The position numbers and the translations under genes were made by a program. Below, piece by piece: positions 1 through 7,326 of a stretch of DNA of 30,590 nt. This DNA comes from Phycisphaerae bacterium. Lineage in GTDB: Bacteria > Planctomycetota > Phycisphaerae > Phycisphaerales > SM1A02. Where the stretch lies: assembly GCA_002683195.1 (NCBI GenBank), contig NYSW01000054.1, positions 1 through 30,590 of the forward strand, read 5' to 3'. Position 1 is the stretch's first letter, and each line of letters begins with the position of its first letter. The notes below the pieces were generated by a model that saw only the letters and a program-made list of their open reading frames with translations, ran no database searches and had not been told where the DNA came from.

Positions 1-488
1 AAGCAGTTGTCGAAGACGCAATCATCGATGTCGACCGTGAATACCCGAATCAACTGGTCCTTCAGGCCCTGAAAACGACAGCCCTGGAGACGCAGGTCCG
101 TCTCGAGCGTGCTGCGGCCGAGTGAGAGTCGGTGAGTCGGGACGCCTTCGGCCTCACCCACGAACTCGACCGACTCGATCCGATACTGAAAATCTCCGAG
201 GTCCCATTGCACGTTGTTGGTCAGCTCGAGGCGAGGGGCCGGTTCGTCCGTTTCGGCGACCCCGACGATCTCGATGCGTCGTTCCTCGAGATCGTGGGAC
301 TGCGAGAGGTCATAGACCCCGGATCCGATTTCGATCCGGTCGCCGTCGGCGGCGGCGGTGATGGCCGCGTCGACCGAGGTGAAGTCGCAGGTCCCGTCGG
401 GACAGACGGTGATGATGTCGGCGTGCAGCGACCCGCTCGCACCGATCAGGGCGATGAGGGTCGAGAAGATCTTGGTGATGTCGTTCAT
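1..488 (-). CDS. Secreted right-handed beta-helix repeat protein (C-terminus off window)
   Basis: This is the first 162 codons of a gene that continues past the left edge. It begins MNDITKIFSTLIALIGASGSLHA, a short charged start, a hydrophobic core and a small-residue cleavage site, so it is very likely exported by Sec. The mature part opens with TVCPDGTCDFTSVDAAITAAADGDRIEI, the usual opening of pectate-lyase-like beta-helix proteins, in which the first coil carries a V.aAi..A.dGD.I.i...Y signature. Later coils (RLELTNN, YRIESVEF, LRLQGCRF, IRVFTVDIDDCVFDNC) repeat short beta-strand and turn units. In planctomycetes such proteins are common surface or secreted proteins of unknown substrate. 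The start at 488 is the first ATG in this frame before the signal peptide; no strong ribosome site is seen. A catalytic role cannot be judged from this fragment. Confidence 0.8.
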   Translation of the reverse strand, partial: MNDITKIFSTLIALIGASGSLHADIITVCPDGTCDFTSVDAAITAAADGDRIEIGSGVYDLSQSHDLEERRIEIVGVAETDEPAPRLELTNNVQWDLGDFQYRIESVEFVGEAEGVPTHRLSLGRSTLETDLRLQGCRFQGLKDQLIRVFTVDIDDCVFDNC

Positions 489-873
489 GTCGATCTCGAT
501 GGGTTCGAAGCTTGGCGGATCGGCGAGGGGTTCGAGTCCCCGAGGGTCTGGTTCGAGGGTCTGGCTCGGGGGTCCGGCTCGATCGGCCGCGATATGAAGC
601 TTCTTTCTCTGAGGGGCATACGCATTTTGGCAGGAGACTGTGGTGACTCGGTGATTTTTTCTTCGAACCAGGGATGAATTGGCGAGAAGCCGGCCAGGAA
701 AGGGGCCGGCTCGGACATCGGGATCATGCCTAGGGCGTGGGGGCCTGCCGCCGAGGTCGTCTCTGGCCCCCCGCACGCGGCACCGATCGATGACACAATG
801 CCCGGGACCCCGGTGTGATCGCCGGCCGTGCTCGCGGCCGGAGGTTCCGCCTCGCCGATTCCGGATCCGCATC
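489..873. other. Divergent intergenic region, beta-helix gene / chaA
   Basis: This 385-base gap separates the leftward beta-helix gene from the rightward antiporter gene, so both promoters should lie here. Visible structure: a 13-base tandem repeat (542-580, listed separately), an A/T-rich patch around 652-662, and an 8-bp inverted repeat, AGCCGGCC at 688-695 with GGCCGGCT at 704-711. The hairpin has no T-run on either strand, so it is not a typical intrinsic terminator. No convincing -35/-10 pair or small gene was found. The antiporter frame is open leftwards to 679, but the added residues look non-coding (rich in R, P and S). Confidence 0.5.
542..580. repeat. Three tandem 13-bp repeats
   Basis: Three adjacent 13-base units: GAGGGTCTGGTTC (542-554), GAGGGTCTGGCTC (555-567) and GGGGGTCCGGCTC (568-580). 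Units 1 and 2 differ at one base, units 2 and 3 at two. They lie 54 to 92 bases upstream of the beta-helix start codon on its 5' side. They could be a protein-binding array or simple replication slippage; nothing in the sequence decides. Confidence 0.7.
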
Positions 874-1998
874 GTGAGCGACGCCCCCGAGTCCGACCTT
901 GCCCGCCGCCGTCGACGGGAGATCCTCCGCGAGTGGCCGTTGGTCCTCTCCTACGGCTCGCTGTTGGTCACCCTGACCATTGGGGCGGGTTGGTTTGCCG
1001 ACCCGATCGCTTCAGGTGCGGTCTGGCCGCTTTTCGGATGGCTCTTCATCGTCATCCTGCTGGCCGCCTTCGCGGTCGTCCATCACGCCGAGAGCCTGGC
1101 GGTGAAGCTCGGCGAGCCCTATGGCACGCTCATCCTGACGTTGTCGGTGATCGGCTTGGAGGTGCTCATGATCGCGACGATCATGGTCACCAAGGACGAG
1201 AACCCGGAGATGGCTCGCGACACCATGATGGGGGTGTTGATGATCGTACTCAACGGCCTGCTCGGAATCGCGGTCATCGTGGGCGCGTTCCGGCATCGGC
1301 TGCAGACCTTCAACCTCAAGAGCAGCGAGGCCTACATCGCGGGGATCATCGTTCTCAGCGGCCTCGGTCTCGTCCTCTCCGGTTACGTTCCCGAGGGCAA
1401 ACTGATCCTCTTCGAAGCGTTCCTGGTCATGGTCTTCATCGCGGTGTACGCGGTCTTCCTTCGCATCCAGACCGTGGAGCACCGCGGCTTCTTCGAATAC
1501 GAGAAGGCGGATGGAACGCACGAGGATCATGGCCATGCGGATTCGCCGTTCAGCGTGACCTACCACGTGGTGCTTCTGATCCTCACGTTGCTGCCCCTGG
1601 TCCTGCTGGCGAAGTCGCTTTCCGTGGTGCTGGACGTCGGCCTGCCGTCGCTGGGACTTCCCGAGGCCGCGGTCGGTCTGGTGGTCGCGATCCTGATCCT
1701 CGCTCCCGAAGGTCTTGCCGCGATCGTCGCGGCCAGAAACGACAACCTGCAGCGAGCCGTCAACATCTGCCTGGGATCCGCCCTGGCCACGATCGGGCTG
1801 ACCATTCCCGTGGTCCTCATCATCTCCTTCGTCGTGGGGCAGAAGATCACGCTCGGGCTCGATCCATCGGAGCTCGTGCTCCTGGTGATCACCCTGCTCC
1901 TGATGGTCGTCAATCTCACACGGGGCGAGGCGAACATCATGAAGGGCGTACTGCACCTGGCCCTCTTCGCGGGTTACGTGATCTTCGTGTTCATCTGA
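874..1998 (+). CDS. chaA: ChaA-type Ca2+/H+ (Na+/H+) antiporter, CaCA superfamily
   Basis: A 374-residue inner-membrane cation/proton antiporter, close to the usual ChaA length of about 366. About eleven hydrophobic segments are visible. The first alpha-repeat has GEPYGTL followed by a membrane glutamate (residues 80-100, E96). The second has APEG at 277-280, then NDNLQRAVNICLGSALATIGLT. These paired repeats with buried acidic residues are the cation-binding core of the CaCA family. An acidic/histidine loop (HEDHGHADS, about residues 215-223) links the halves, as in other ChaA proteins. The frame is open further upstream, but only from GTG 874 does the protein look real (VSDAPESDLARRRRREIL, a basic pre-membrane stretch), so 874 is preferred although no clear ribosome site precedes it. 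A second, truncated copy of its last third lies at 3371-3750. Confidence 0.9.
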   Translation: MSDAPESDLARRRRREILREWPLVLSYGSLLVTLTIGAGWFADPIASGAVWPLFGWLFIVILLAAFAVVHHAESLAVKLGEPYGTLILTLSVIGLEVLMIATIMVTKDENPEMARDTMMGVLMIVLNGLLGIAVIVGAFRHRLQTFNLKSSEAYIAGIIVLSGLGLVLSGYVPEGKLILFEAFLVMVFIAVYAVFLRIQTVEHRGFFEYEKADGTHEDHGHADSPFSVTYHVVLLILTLLPLVLLAKSLSVVLDVGLPSLGLPEAAVGLVVAILILAPEGLAAIVAARNDNLQRAVNICLGSALATIGLTIPVVLIISFVVGQKITLGLDPSELVLLVITLLLMVVNLTRGEANIMKGVLHLALFAGYVIFVFI

Positions 1999-2011
1999 TC
2001 GGTACGCGGGC

Positions 2012-2175
2012 TCAGTCGAGCGGGCACTTGACGAAGTACGTGGAATCCGTGGGGCCGACCTCTTCGGGCACGTCGAAGCCGAGGCTTCGGTAGAGGGCCC
2101 TCGCCGGGGCGTTCCCCGCATCACCTCGAGGGCGAGCCGGCCGTGGCCCGGGGCTCGGGCGTGATCGGCGCAGGC
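2012..2175 (-). pseudogene. C-terminal remnant of a GNAT acetyltransferase gene
   Basis: Read on the minus strand, this encodes ACADHARAPGHGRLALEV and then, after a one-base shift near 2114, NAPARALYRSLGFDVPEE continuing to a TGA stop at 2012. Both pieces align with residues 106-123 and 127-159 of the intact GNAT protein encoded at 5228-5707 (SCAEHAVALGCGRLTLEV and NLAARGLYRSLGFNVPEE). The acetyl-CoA-binding motif and everything N-terminal to it are missing, and the reading frame is broken, so it cannot make a working enzyme. It sits 13 bases past the chaA stop in convergent orientation, just where an intact neighbour would be expected. Confidence 0.8.
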
Positions 2176-2321
2176 ATCGACTTCGTGGGAAGCGGGATCT
2201 TCGGTCTGACCGTCGTTCCGGGCGACCCCCCCCCAGCTGGATCTACGGGTGGTTCGTGACCGCCGCAGCGGTCGCCTCCGGCGTCTGGCTGCTCGTCCAG
2301 GCCTGGCGGCTCGCGGACTGA
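2161..2321 (+). pseudogene. Frameshifted remnant of a small membrane-protein gene
   Basis: One frame reads GAGIDFVGSGIFGLTVVPGD up to a run of nine C at 2226-2234. A different frame then continues SWIYGWFVTAAAVASGVWL and on to a TGA at 2319. One extra C (or two fewer) would join them into one chain with two hydrophobic segments around a proline turn, a layout common in C-terminal ends of small membrane proteins. There is no convincing start; the left end overlaps the GNAT remnant on the other strand. It is probably debris. A live gene with a sequencing error or slippage at the C-run is the alternative. The family is not recognised. Confidence 0.4.
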
Positions 2322-2670
2322 TGGCCCCCGACCGAGGATCGTCTTCACGATCGTGGGTGGTTTCATCACGTCACGCTCCATCTGGGTCGGCCTGACCTCT
2401 GGGCGACGAGAATGCCCAACCAGCCCGCTCGCTGACGCGGCAAGCCGACCAAGCCAGGCAAGGCCGCATTTACGACCGATAACATAAATCGCCCATTGCG
2501 ATTCTGGTGATCAACCTTCTGGCGTGGATCACACTGGCGAGTATTTTTTTTATGAAACTACGCCGAGATGCTGGTTGTTTCTCGCAGAATTGGGAGGATG
2601 ATTACACCCGCTGCCACCTCGGTTCCCGGCGAGGCGGTGTAGAACCCTTACCCAGAAGAGGAGACATGAA
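2322..2670. other. Gene-free, locally A/T-rich leader of the PEP-CTERM-like gene
   Basis: No open frame of convincing composition lies here. From about 2480 to 2565 the sequence is clearly richer in A/T than its surroundings, with a small inverted repeat (AATCGC 2488-2493, GCGATT 2499-2504) and a run of eight T at about 2545-2552. This is the likely promoter region of the gene starting at 2671. Its ribosome site is the purine stretch AGAAGAGGAG at about 2654-2663. Another ATG at 2666 is followed at once by a stop. Confidence 0.45.
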
Positions 2671-3303
2671 ATGAAGACCAGAACGATGAGTACGACGACC
2701 GCTTTCGCGCTCGTCATCGGATCGACCGCCTCCGCGGGCACGATCTTCAACACGACCACCAACGACCTCGGTAACAACCAGTATCAGCTCGTCGATCAGT
2801 TCACGATCAACTACGATCTGGAGGTGGCCTACAAAGATTCCGACCTGAACGGCACCATCGACTCCCAATTCACCTTGGGCGGCCCCGCCAGCTACGACGG
2901 CACCTACATCGACCCGGAAAACTACATTCTGGATTTCAGCGGCGATACGTTCTACCTGGGCAACCAGTTGACCATGAGTGGCACCGTCGACTGGTCGCTC
3001 AACTACGTCTCCACCCCGGGCGATGCATCGACCATCTACAGCACGATCCTGTTCGGCACGATGTCCGGTGGAATCCTGACGGTCCGAGACGGCGTCGAGT
3101 GGCCGGTCAGCGGCGGCGGTGCGGGGCCGTTTCAGCCGGGGTCGGGAGAGCGATGGGGATACGCGATCAATGACTTCGACACCTTCACCTGGGACAGCGT
3201 GAACGGCACCCTCGCCGCCAACGTGGCCGCCCCCGTCCCCGGCCCGTTCGGGTTGCTGGCCTTCGCCGGCTTCGGCATGGCTCGCCGTCGTCGTAACCGC
3301 TGA
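2671..3303 (+). CDS. Small exported protein with PEP-CTERM-like sorting tail
   Basis: A 210-residue secreted protein. Residues 1-22 form a signal peptide ending in an A-S-A cleavage site. The mature part is acidic, rich in N, D, T, Y and G, and predicted mostly beta, with no cysteine and no recognised catalytic motif. The last 23 residues have the PEP-CTERM plan: a proline motif (PVPGP), a hydrophobic helix (FGLLAFAGFGMA) and an arginine cluster (RRRRNR). Such tails are recognised by an exosortase that anchors or releases exported proteins; no exosortase gene is in this window. A purine-rich ribosome site precedes ATG 2671 and a strong terminator follows the stop, so it is a single-gene unit. 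It lies between relics of duplicated genes, which suggests it arrived or was rearranged into this place. The function of the mature domain is unknown. Confidence 0.8.
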   Translation: MKTRTMSTTTAFALVIGSTASAGTIFNTTTNDLGNNQYQLVDQFTINYDLEVAYKDSDLNGTIDSQFTLGGPASYDGTYIDPENYILDFSGDTFYLGNQLTMSGTVDWSLNYVSTPGDASTIYSTILFGTMSGGILTVRDGVEWPVSGGGAGPFQPGSGERWGYAINDFDTFTWDSVNGTLAANVAAPVPGPFGLLAFAGFGMARRRRNR

Positions 3304-3329
3304 ACAGACGTCGCCTCGAAAGATGATCG

Positions 3330-3369
3330 GCCCGGATTCCGAGTGCAAACTCGGGATCCGGGCGTTTTT
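3330..3369 (+). terminator. Rho-independent terminator of the PEP-CTERM-like gene
   Basis: A 15-bp stem (3330-3344 with 3349-3363, one G-T pair), a four-base loop (GCAA) and five T at 3365-3369, starting 27 bases after the stop codon. This is the clearest terminator in the window. Similarity to the antiporter gene resumes directly after its T-run. Confidence 0.92.
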
Positions 3370-3370
3370 G

Positions 3371-3750
3371 ATGCTCGATCGAGGACGGCCGCCCTCGGTC
3401 TTCCCGATGCGATCGCCGGCCTGGTGGTGGCGGTCCTGATTCTCGCATCCGAAGTGCTCGCGGCGATCGCCGCCGCCCGTCACGACAACCTCCAGCGAGC
3501 GGTCGACATCTGCCTCGGCTCGGCTCTGGCCACCATCGGACTCACCATCCCGGTGGTGCTGGTGATCTCGTTCATGGCGGGTCAGATGCTCACGCTCGGG
3601 CTCGACGCCCCGGAACTCGTTCTGCTGGTGATCACGCTGCTCCTACTGCGGGTGAATCTGGCGCGGGGCGAGGTGAACATGATGAAAGGCGTACGGCACC
3701 TCTCCCTCTTCGCCCTCTTCGCGGGTTACGTGATCTTCGTGTTCGTCTGA
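3371..3750 (+). pseudogene. C-terminal third of a second chaA copy
   Basis: From LGLPDAIAGLVVAVLILAS to the stop, this is a diverged copy of ChaA residues about 256-374 (LGLPEAAVGLVVAILILAP in the full gene). Upstream of that, similarity continues for a few codons in another frame (MLDRGRP against VLDVGLP), which implies a one-base deletion near 3390. The first 250 or so codons, including the whole first alpha-repeat, are absent. Within the copy APEG has become ASEV, and a nine-base tandem duplication (CTCTTCGCC/CTCTTCGCG, about 3709-3726) adds the residues ALF. The frame is open back to 3343, but that start lies inside a terminator stem. It is best called a pseudogene, although the long open frame and many synonymous changes mean that expression of a four-helix fragment is not excluded. 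Confidence 0.8.
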
Positions 3751-3964
3751 TGATGCCCCCGTCGTCCAAACGCTCTTTGGGTATCAGGCCGGCTGAGATG
3801 GAGCGAGACTGGACCGAACGTGGAGGGTGGCGGAAAAAGGCGGGGTAAATTCGTTCAAGGTCGGCGGTCCCCGAGCGAAGATTGGCGGTTTGGCGTCAGT
3901 CGCCGTAGGGTCTCTCGGTAGACCTTCGGTTCGAACAACGAACACCGGCAATCCAAGATCTGGG

Positions 3965-3978
3965 TACTGGTGCCAGTA
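3965..3978. promoter_or_regulatory. Palindrome upstream of the GYF_2 gene
   Basis: TACTGG-TG-CCAGTA, a perfect 6-bp inverted repeat with a two-base centre, ends 20 bases before the start codon at 3999 and just upstream of a good ribosome site (GGAG, about 3988-3991). It could be an operator or a small leader hairpin. A chance palindrome is also possible. Confidence 0.3.
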
Positions 3979-3998
3979 GCCCTTTTGGGGAGTTTGAC

Positions 3999-5132
3999 AT
4001 GGATCCCTCCTGGTACGTCCTCGATCAAAAGACGACTCCGGAATCCGTTCGCGGTCCCTACGATCGATCTCAAATTACCGTGCTCATCACTCGGGGCCTG
4101 GTGACCAGAGAGTCTCTGGTCGCACGAGTCGGACGGGACGACTGGTCTCCCGCATCGAGCGATACCGAATTGGCGACGATCATTTCGGGGGCTCCGTTGG
4201 TGTCGCCTCCGGTGTCGCCCCCGACAGAAGAGGCATTTTCGGCTCCGGATGCGCCGCGGACCTGGCCGGAGGCTTCCGTCACGTCCGCGGAATCCAATCA
4301 CGGGGGACTTCCACTTCCGCAAGGTGATTTTCGCGTCGGCGATGCTTTTTCCCTCGGCTGGGCCACCTTCAAGCGTGGATACGGTCACCTGTTGTTGTGC
4401 CTGGTGATTGCCGCCGGGCTTTCGTTGCCGATCATCGTTCTTTCCCTCTTGGCAGCACAGCTGCAAGCGAGGGCGGAGTTCACCGGAAATCAGGAACTTC
4501 TGGCGATCGCGACCGCATGCACGTCGTTTTCCGAAATCATGAATTATCTGCTTGGTCCATTGGTCGCCGCGGGGTTGTTCTGGTCGGTGGTCGCGGTGAT
4601 CCGGGGCGAGCAGCGGATTGGTGATGTCTTCGCCGGGTTTCATCGATTTCTGGGTCTGCTGGGAACTCAGATTCTCTGGGTTCTGGGTCTGTTCGCGGTT
4701 GTGGTGGGACTCGGTCTGGTGAGCGGTCTGCTCGGAGCCGCGGCGGTGGCGGCCATGGACTCCGGCAATATCGCGATCAAGCTGGTGGGCCTGGTGGTGA
4801 TCATTCTCGTGATCGGGGTAGGCGTGCTGGCACTCCTTCTGTGGCTCCGAGTGGTCGTTGCGATCACGTTCAGCTACATCCTCCTCGTCGATCCAAGGGA
4901 ATCCGTCCGGGGCGGATTCAACGTGATGGGGGTTGCCTGGAGAATGGCATGCCATCGACGAGGCCGTCCGATGGCTGCGGTGATTCTCGGTGGGATTCTG
5001 GCCTTCCTATCCGTGTTCCTGTTCTGCGTCGGCTTTTTCTTTCTCGGTATGCCGCTGTACATCTCGATCGTCGGTGCGTCGTACGAGCTGGTCCGTCGAG
5101 ATATCGACGCCTCGAAGCAGCGGTTGGCCTGA
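3999..5132 (+). CDS. Membrane protein with N-terminal GYF_2 domain
   Basis: A 377-residue protein. Residues about 4-63 (SWYVLDQ...GPYDRSQI...GLVTRESLVARVGRDDWSP) match the GYF_2 (DUF4339) pattern, a small bacterial domain thought to bind proline-rich peptides and often found at the cytoplasmic end of membrane proteins. Next is a Pro/Ser/Glu-rich linker (about 66-105), then a domain of five or six membrane segments (about 127-350). The membrane part (FSLGWATFKRGYGHLLL..., IRGEQRIGDVFAGF, ILLVDPRESVRGGFNV, ending SIVGASYELVRRDI) resembles the broad YciC/DUF975-like families, whose role is unclear. Start ATG 3999 has a well-spaced GGAG. It stands alone: a chaA relic is upstream and a convergent GNAT gene downstream. 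A role in envelope organisation is only a guess. Confidence 0.75.
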   Translation: MDPSWYVLDQKTTPESVRGPYDRSQITVLITRGLVTRESLVARVGRDDWSPASSDTELATIISGAPLVSPPVSPPTEEAFSAPDAPRTWPEASVTSAESNHGGLPLPQGDFRVGDAFSLGWATFKRGYGHLLLCLVIAAGLSLPIIVLSLLAAQLQARAEFTGNQELLAIATACTSFSEIMNYLLGPLVAAGLFWSVVAVIRGEQRIGDVFAGFHRFLGLLGTQILWVLGLFAVVVGLGLVSGLLGAAAVAAMDSGNIAIKLVGLVVIILVIGVGVLALLLWLRVVVAITFSYILLVDPRESVRGGFNVMGVAWRMACHRRGRPMAAVILGGILAFLSVFLFCVGFFFLGMPLYISIVGASYELVRRDIDASKQRLA

Positions 5133-5227
5133 GGCAGGTCTCGGCCGACGAGCCTCCGCTCTTCGATCGGAAGGGGATGGGACTTCAACCGGTCTTCTTC
5201 TTGATTCGAAACCTCGGCAAGCGTCCC

Positions 5228-5707
5228 TCAGTCGATCTGACGATCCACGAACAGGGTCGCTCCGGCGGGGCCGGTCTCTTCTGGGACGTTGAAGCCCAGA
5301 GATCGGTAGAGCCCGCGGGCGGCTAGGTTTTCGACCGCGACTTCGAGGGTCAGTCGCCCGCAGCCGAGGGCCACGGCGTGCTCGGCGCAGGAATTCATGA
5401 GGCGGCGACCGAGTCCTCGACCCCGGACCTCGTCCCGCAGGTAGAGGTCATGGATGTTGCAGGATTCACGTCCCCCGAAGCTCGAGAGGGTTCGCTGGGC
5501 CATGAGATGACCGACGATCCGCCCGTCGGGTTCCGCGGCCAGTAGGACGAACGCGGCTCGGCGTCGAAGTTGGGAACCCAGCGCGTGGCGGGTCGAACCG
5601 TCGAGTTCACGTCCGCCTTCCGCGGCGAAGGCGACGGTCTGTTCGACGAGGGCCCGGAGGTCGCCGGGGTCATCAAGGTCGGCCCGGCGAATGATCGTGT
5701 TCGACAT
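5228..5707 (-). CDS. GNAT family N-acetyltransferase
   Basis: A 159-residue single-domain acetyltransferase. Beta-strand SCNIHDLYLRDEVRGRGLGRRLM (residues 82-104) is motif A, with the pyrophosphate-binding R-G-R-G-L-G at 95-100. Motif B is seen in VENLAARGLYRSLGFNVPEE (125-144), where the ARGLYRSLGF stretch is typical of GNAT enzymes. It transfers an acetyl group from acetyl-CoA to an amine; the substrate cannot be told. It is the last of six minus-strand genes, 43 bases after the zinc-ribbon gene. It is also the intact paralogue of the remnant at 2012-2175, where the C-terminal ends match closely. It converges with the GYF_2 gene, with no clear terminator in the 95-base gap. Confidence 0.88.
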   Translation of the reverse strand: MSNTIIRRADLDDPGDLRALVEQTVAFAAEGGRELDGSTRHALGSQLRRRAAFVLLAAEPDGRIVGHLMAQRTLSSFGGRESCNIHDLYLRDEVRGRGLGRRLMNSCAEHAVALGCGRLTLEVAVENLAARGLYRSLGFNVPEETGPAGATLFVDRQID

Positions 5708-5750
5708 GGGTTCGGGTCTCGTCGCGGAGGGTCGAAAGGACAGGGATGGG

Positions 5751-6182
5751 TCAGGTGGTTTCGGACCTGAGATGAACCCGTCGATTTCCGCCGCATTCAG
5801 GGCAGCGTTCCGATTCCACGGAACTGCAGTCGTGGCCGCACTGCAGGCAGATTGGAACCAATCGGCCTTGATTCGCGGCTTCTATCGCCATGCGGAGTTG
5901 GCCCCGGATGCGGGTCATGGTCCAGAAATGAAGAAGGCATCCGAAGACGAAGGTCGCGCCGAGCAGGGCGATGACGCCGGGAGCGCCGACCAGTTGCTGG
6001 CTGAAGTCGTTGAGGTGAAGAAAAAGAAACACCACCGCCGCGAGAAAGACCCCGCGACTCAGATTGAAGGTCCAGAGTCGGATCGGGCCCGGAGCCTTGG
6101 CGGCGTCCAGCAGCCTCGCACGCTCGGCTGGCGTGAACGACTGGAGTTCCGGGAGGCCTGCGATCGTCAGTGGAACGCGCAT
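5751..6182 (-). CDS. Membrane protein with C-terminal zinc ribbon
   Basis: A 143-residue protein of unknown function. Residues 1-40 are a soluble start containing FTPAERARLLDAA. Two membrane helices follow (about 44-62 and 68-90). The last 35 residues carry two cysteine pairs, CLQCGHD and CPECGG, which should fold as a zinc ribbon. The same plan (short soluble region, two helices, terminal zinc knuckle) recurs in planctomycetes, but no function is known to me. It starts 28 bases after the stop of the cobalamin/GTPase gene and ends 43 bases before the GNAT gene, so the three are probably co-transcribed. No strong ribosome site supports the start at 6182. Confidence 0.65.
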   Translation of the reverse strand: MRVPLTIAGLPELQSFTPAERARLLDAAKAPGPIRLWTFNLSRGVFLAAVVFLFLHLNDFSQQLVGAPGVIALLGATFVFGCLLHFWTMTRIRGQLRMAIEAANQGRLVPICLQCGHDCSSVESERCPECGGNRRVHLRSETT

Positions 6183-6210
6183 GTCTTGGGTTTCTTGATC
6201 CAGATCGGAT

Positions 6211-7326
6211 TCATCCGAGCAGTCGTTCGAGCAGTTCGACCACGCCCTTGCCTTCGGTGGCGACGGTCTCGTGGATCGGGCGACCCTCGGCGATGTCCAT
6301 GAGTTCGCGAACGAGCTGGTGCTCGCCGGCGTGATCGGCCTTGTTGACCACGAAGAGATCGGCGATCTCGAGGATCCCGGCCTTGTCCATCTGGACCGAA
6401 TCGCCCATGCCGGGGACCACGACCACCGCCGTGAGGTCGACGTGTTCCCGAATCGCGACGTCGTTCTGGCCGGCGCCGACCGTCTCGATCAGGAGTGTGT
6501 CCCAGCCGGCGCCGCCGACGAGTTCGATGATGTCCGGAAGAGAGGCGTAGTCCTCGCCCACGATCGCGAGGCTTCGGTAGAAGACCTTGTCATCGACCGC
6601 GTTGAAGTCGACCCGGAGACGATCTCCCAGGAGCGCGCCGCTGGTGATGGGGCTCATCGGATCGAACGCGACCACGGCCACCTTTTCGCCACGACGAACG
6701 GCTTCGTTCGCCATCGCCGCCACCAGGGTGCTCTTGCCGGCACCGGGAGCGCCGGTGAGGCCGATGACCCGCTTGGGGCGGGCCCTTGGAGCATTCTCGG
6801 TTTGCGTACCGGCGTGGGCGAGGCTCAGGAGACGTGCGAGATCGGCATTGGAATCCGAGAACGACGGGGGGGTGTAGGGAGTCACCGAGCGACGAACACT
6901 CTCCACGATCTGATCCATGCTGGTCCCGGTGTGGAAGATCTCCTTCACGCCCGATTCCAACAGGGTCTTCACGTCTTCGTGGGGAATGATGCCGCCGACG
7001 TTGATCGTGATGTCCGGGCGGCCGAGCGAACGGAGTTCGTCCAGAAGCTTGGGTACCAGCACCAGATGTGAATTGCTCATCATCGAACAGGCGATGCAGT
7101 CGACGTCCTCGTCCCGGGCACCGATGGCGAGGCTCCGAGGGGTCTGCCAGAGTCCCGAGTAGATGACGTGAATGCCACTGTCTCGCAGGAGGCGAGCAAT
7201 CAACTTCACGCCGCGATCGTGGCCGTCCAGGCCCATCTTGCCCAGGAGCACCCGGGGACGATGGGGAAGGTCGGAGCAGCGGTCGGTCTTCTCAAGGGCC
7301 GTGGTCGGCTCGGTGGTGGCACGCAT
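6211..7326 (-). CDS. Cobalamin-binding domain fused to MeaB/ArgK-type GTPase
   Basis: A 371-residue fusion. Residues 24-150 are a methylmalonyl-CoA-mutase-type B12-binding domain: DGHDRG (34-39) is the DxHxxG base-off cobalamin motif, and VGGIIP (110-115) is the conserved glycine pair. Residues about 184-371 are a P-loop GTPase of the MeaB/MMAA family: Walker A GAPGAGKST (192-200), FDPMSPITSGALLGDR (221-236), ETVGAGQ (281-287) and NKAD (328-331). MeaB proteins load and protect B12 mutases. The order B12 domain then GTPase matches the N-terminal half of the isobutyryl-CoA mutase fusion IcmF, but the mutase barrel is absent and so is the MeaB C-terminal dimer arm. The open frame reaches 7365, but that start sits against a GC hairpin with no ribosome site, while ATG 7326 has GGAG ten bases upstream. 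It probably partners a separate mutase large subunit encoded elsewhere. Confidence 0.88.
   Translation of the reverse strand: MRATTEPTTALEKTDRCSDLPHRPRVLLGKMGLDGHDRGVKLIARLLRDSGIHVIYSGLWQTPRSLAIGARDEDVDCIACSMMSNSHLVLVPKLLDELRSLGRPDITINVGGIIPHEDVKTLLESGVKEIFHTGTSMDQIVESVRRSVTPYTPPSFSDSNADLARLLSLAHAGTQTENAPRARPKRVIGLTGAPGAGKSTLVAAMANEAVRRGEKVAVVAFDPMSPITSGALLGDRLRVDFNAVDDKVFYRSLAIVGEDYASLPDIIELVGGAGWDTLLIETVGAGQNDVAIREHVDLTAVVVVPGMGDSVQMDKAGILEIADLFVVNKADHAGEHQLVRELMDIAEGRPIHETVATEGKGVVELLERLLG

Noticed and set aside
528..545. GGGGTTCGAGTCCCC, which resembles a tRNA T-arm
   Set aside because: No acceptor, D or anticodon arms can be built from the 80 bases upstream, and it merges into the 13-bp repeat array.
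1012..2124. Long minus-strand frame opposite chaA (H/D/E-rich)
   Set aside because: It is the antisense shadow of chaA; its composition is low-complexity, with many H, D, E and Q. Only its first few codons overlap the genuine GNAT relic.
2550..2777. Hydrophobic 75-residue minus-strand frame
   Set aside because: It is antisense to the signal peptide of the PEP-CTERM-like gene, which explains its hydrophobicity, and it crosses that gene's promoter and ribosome site.
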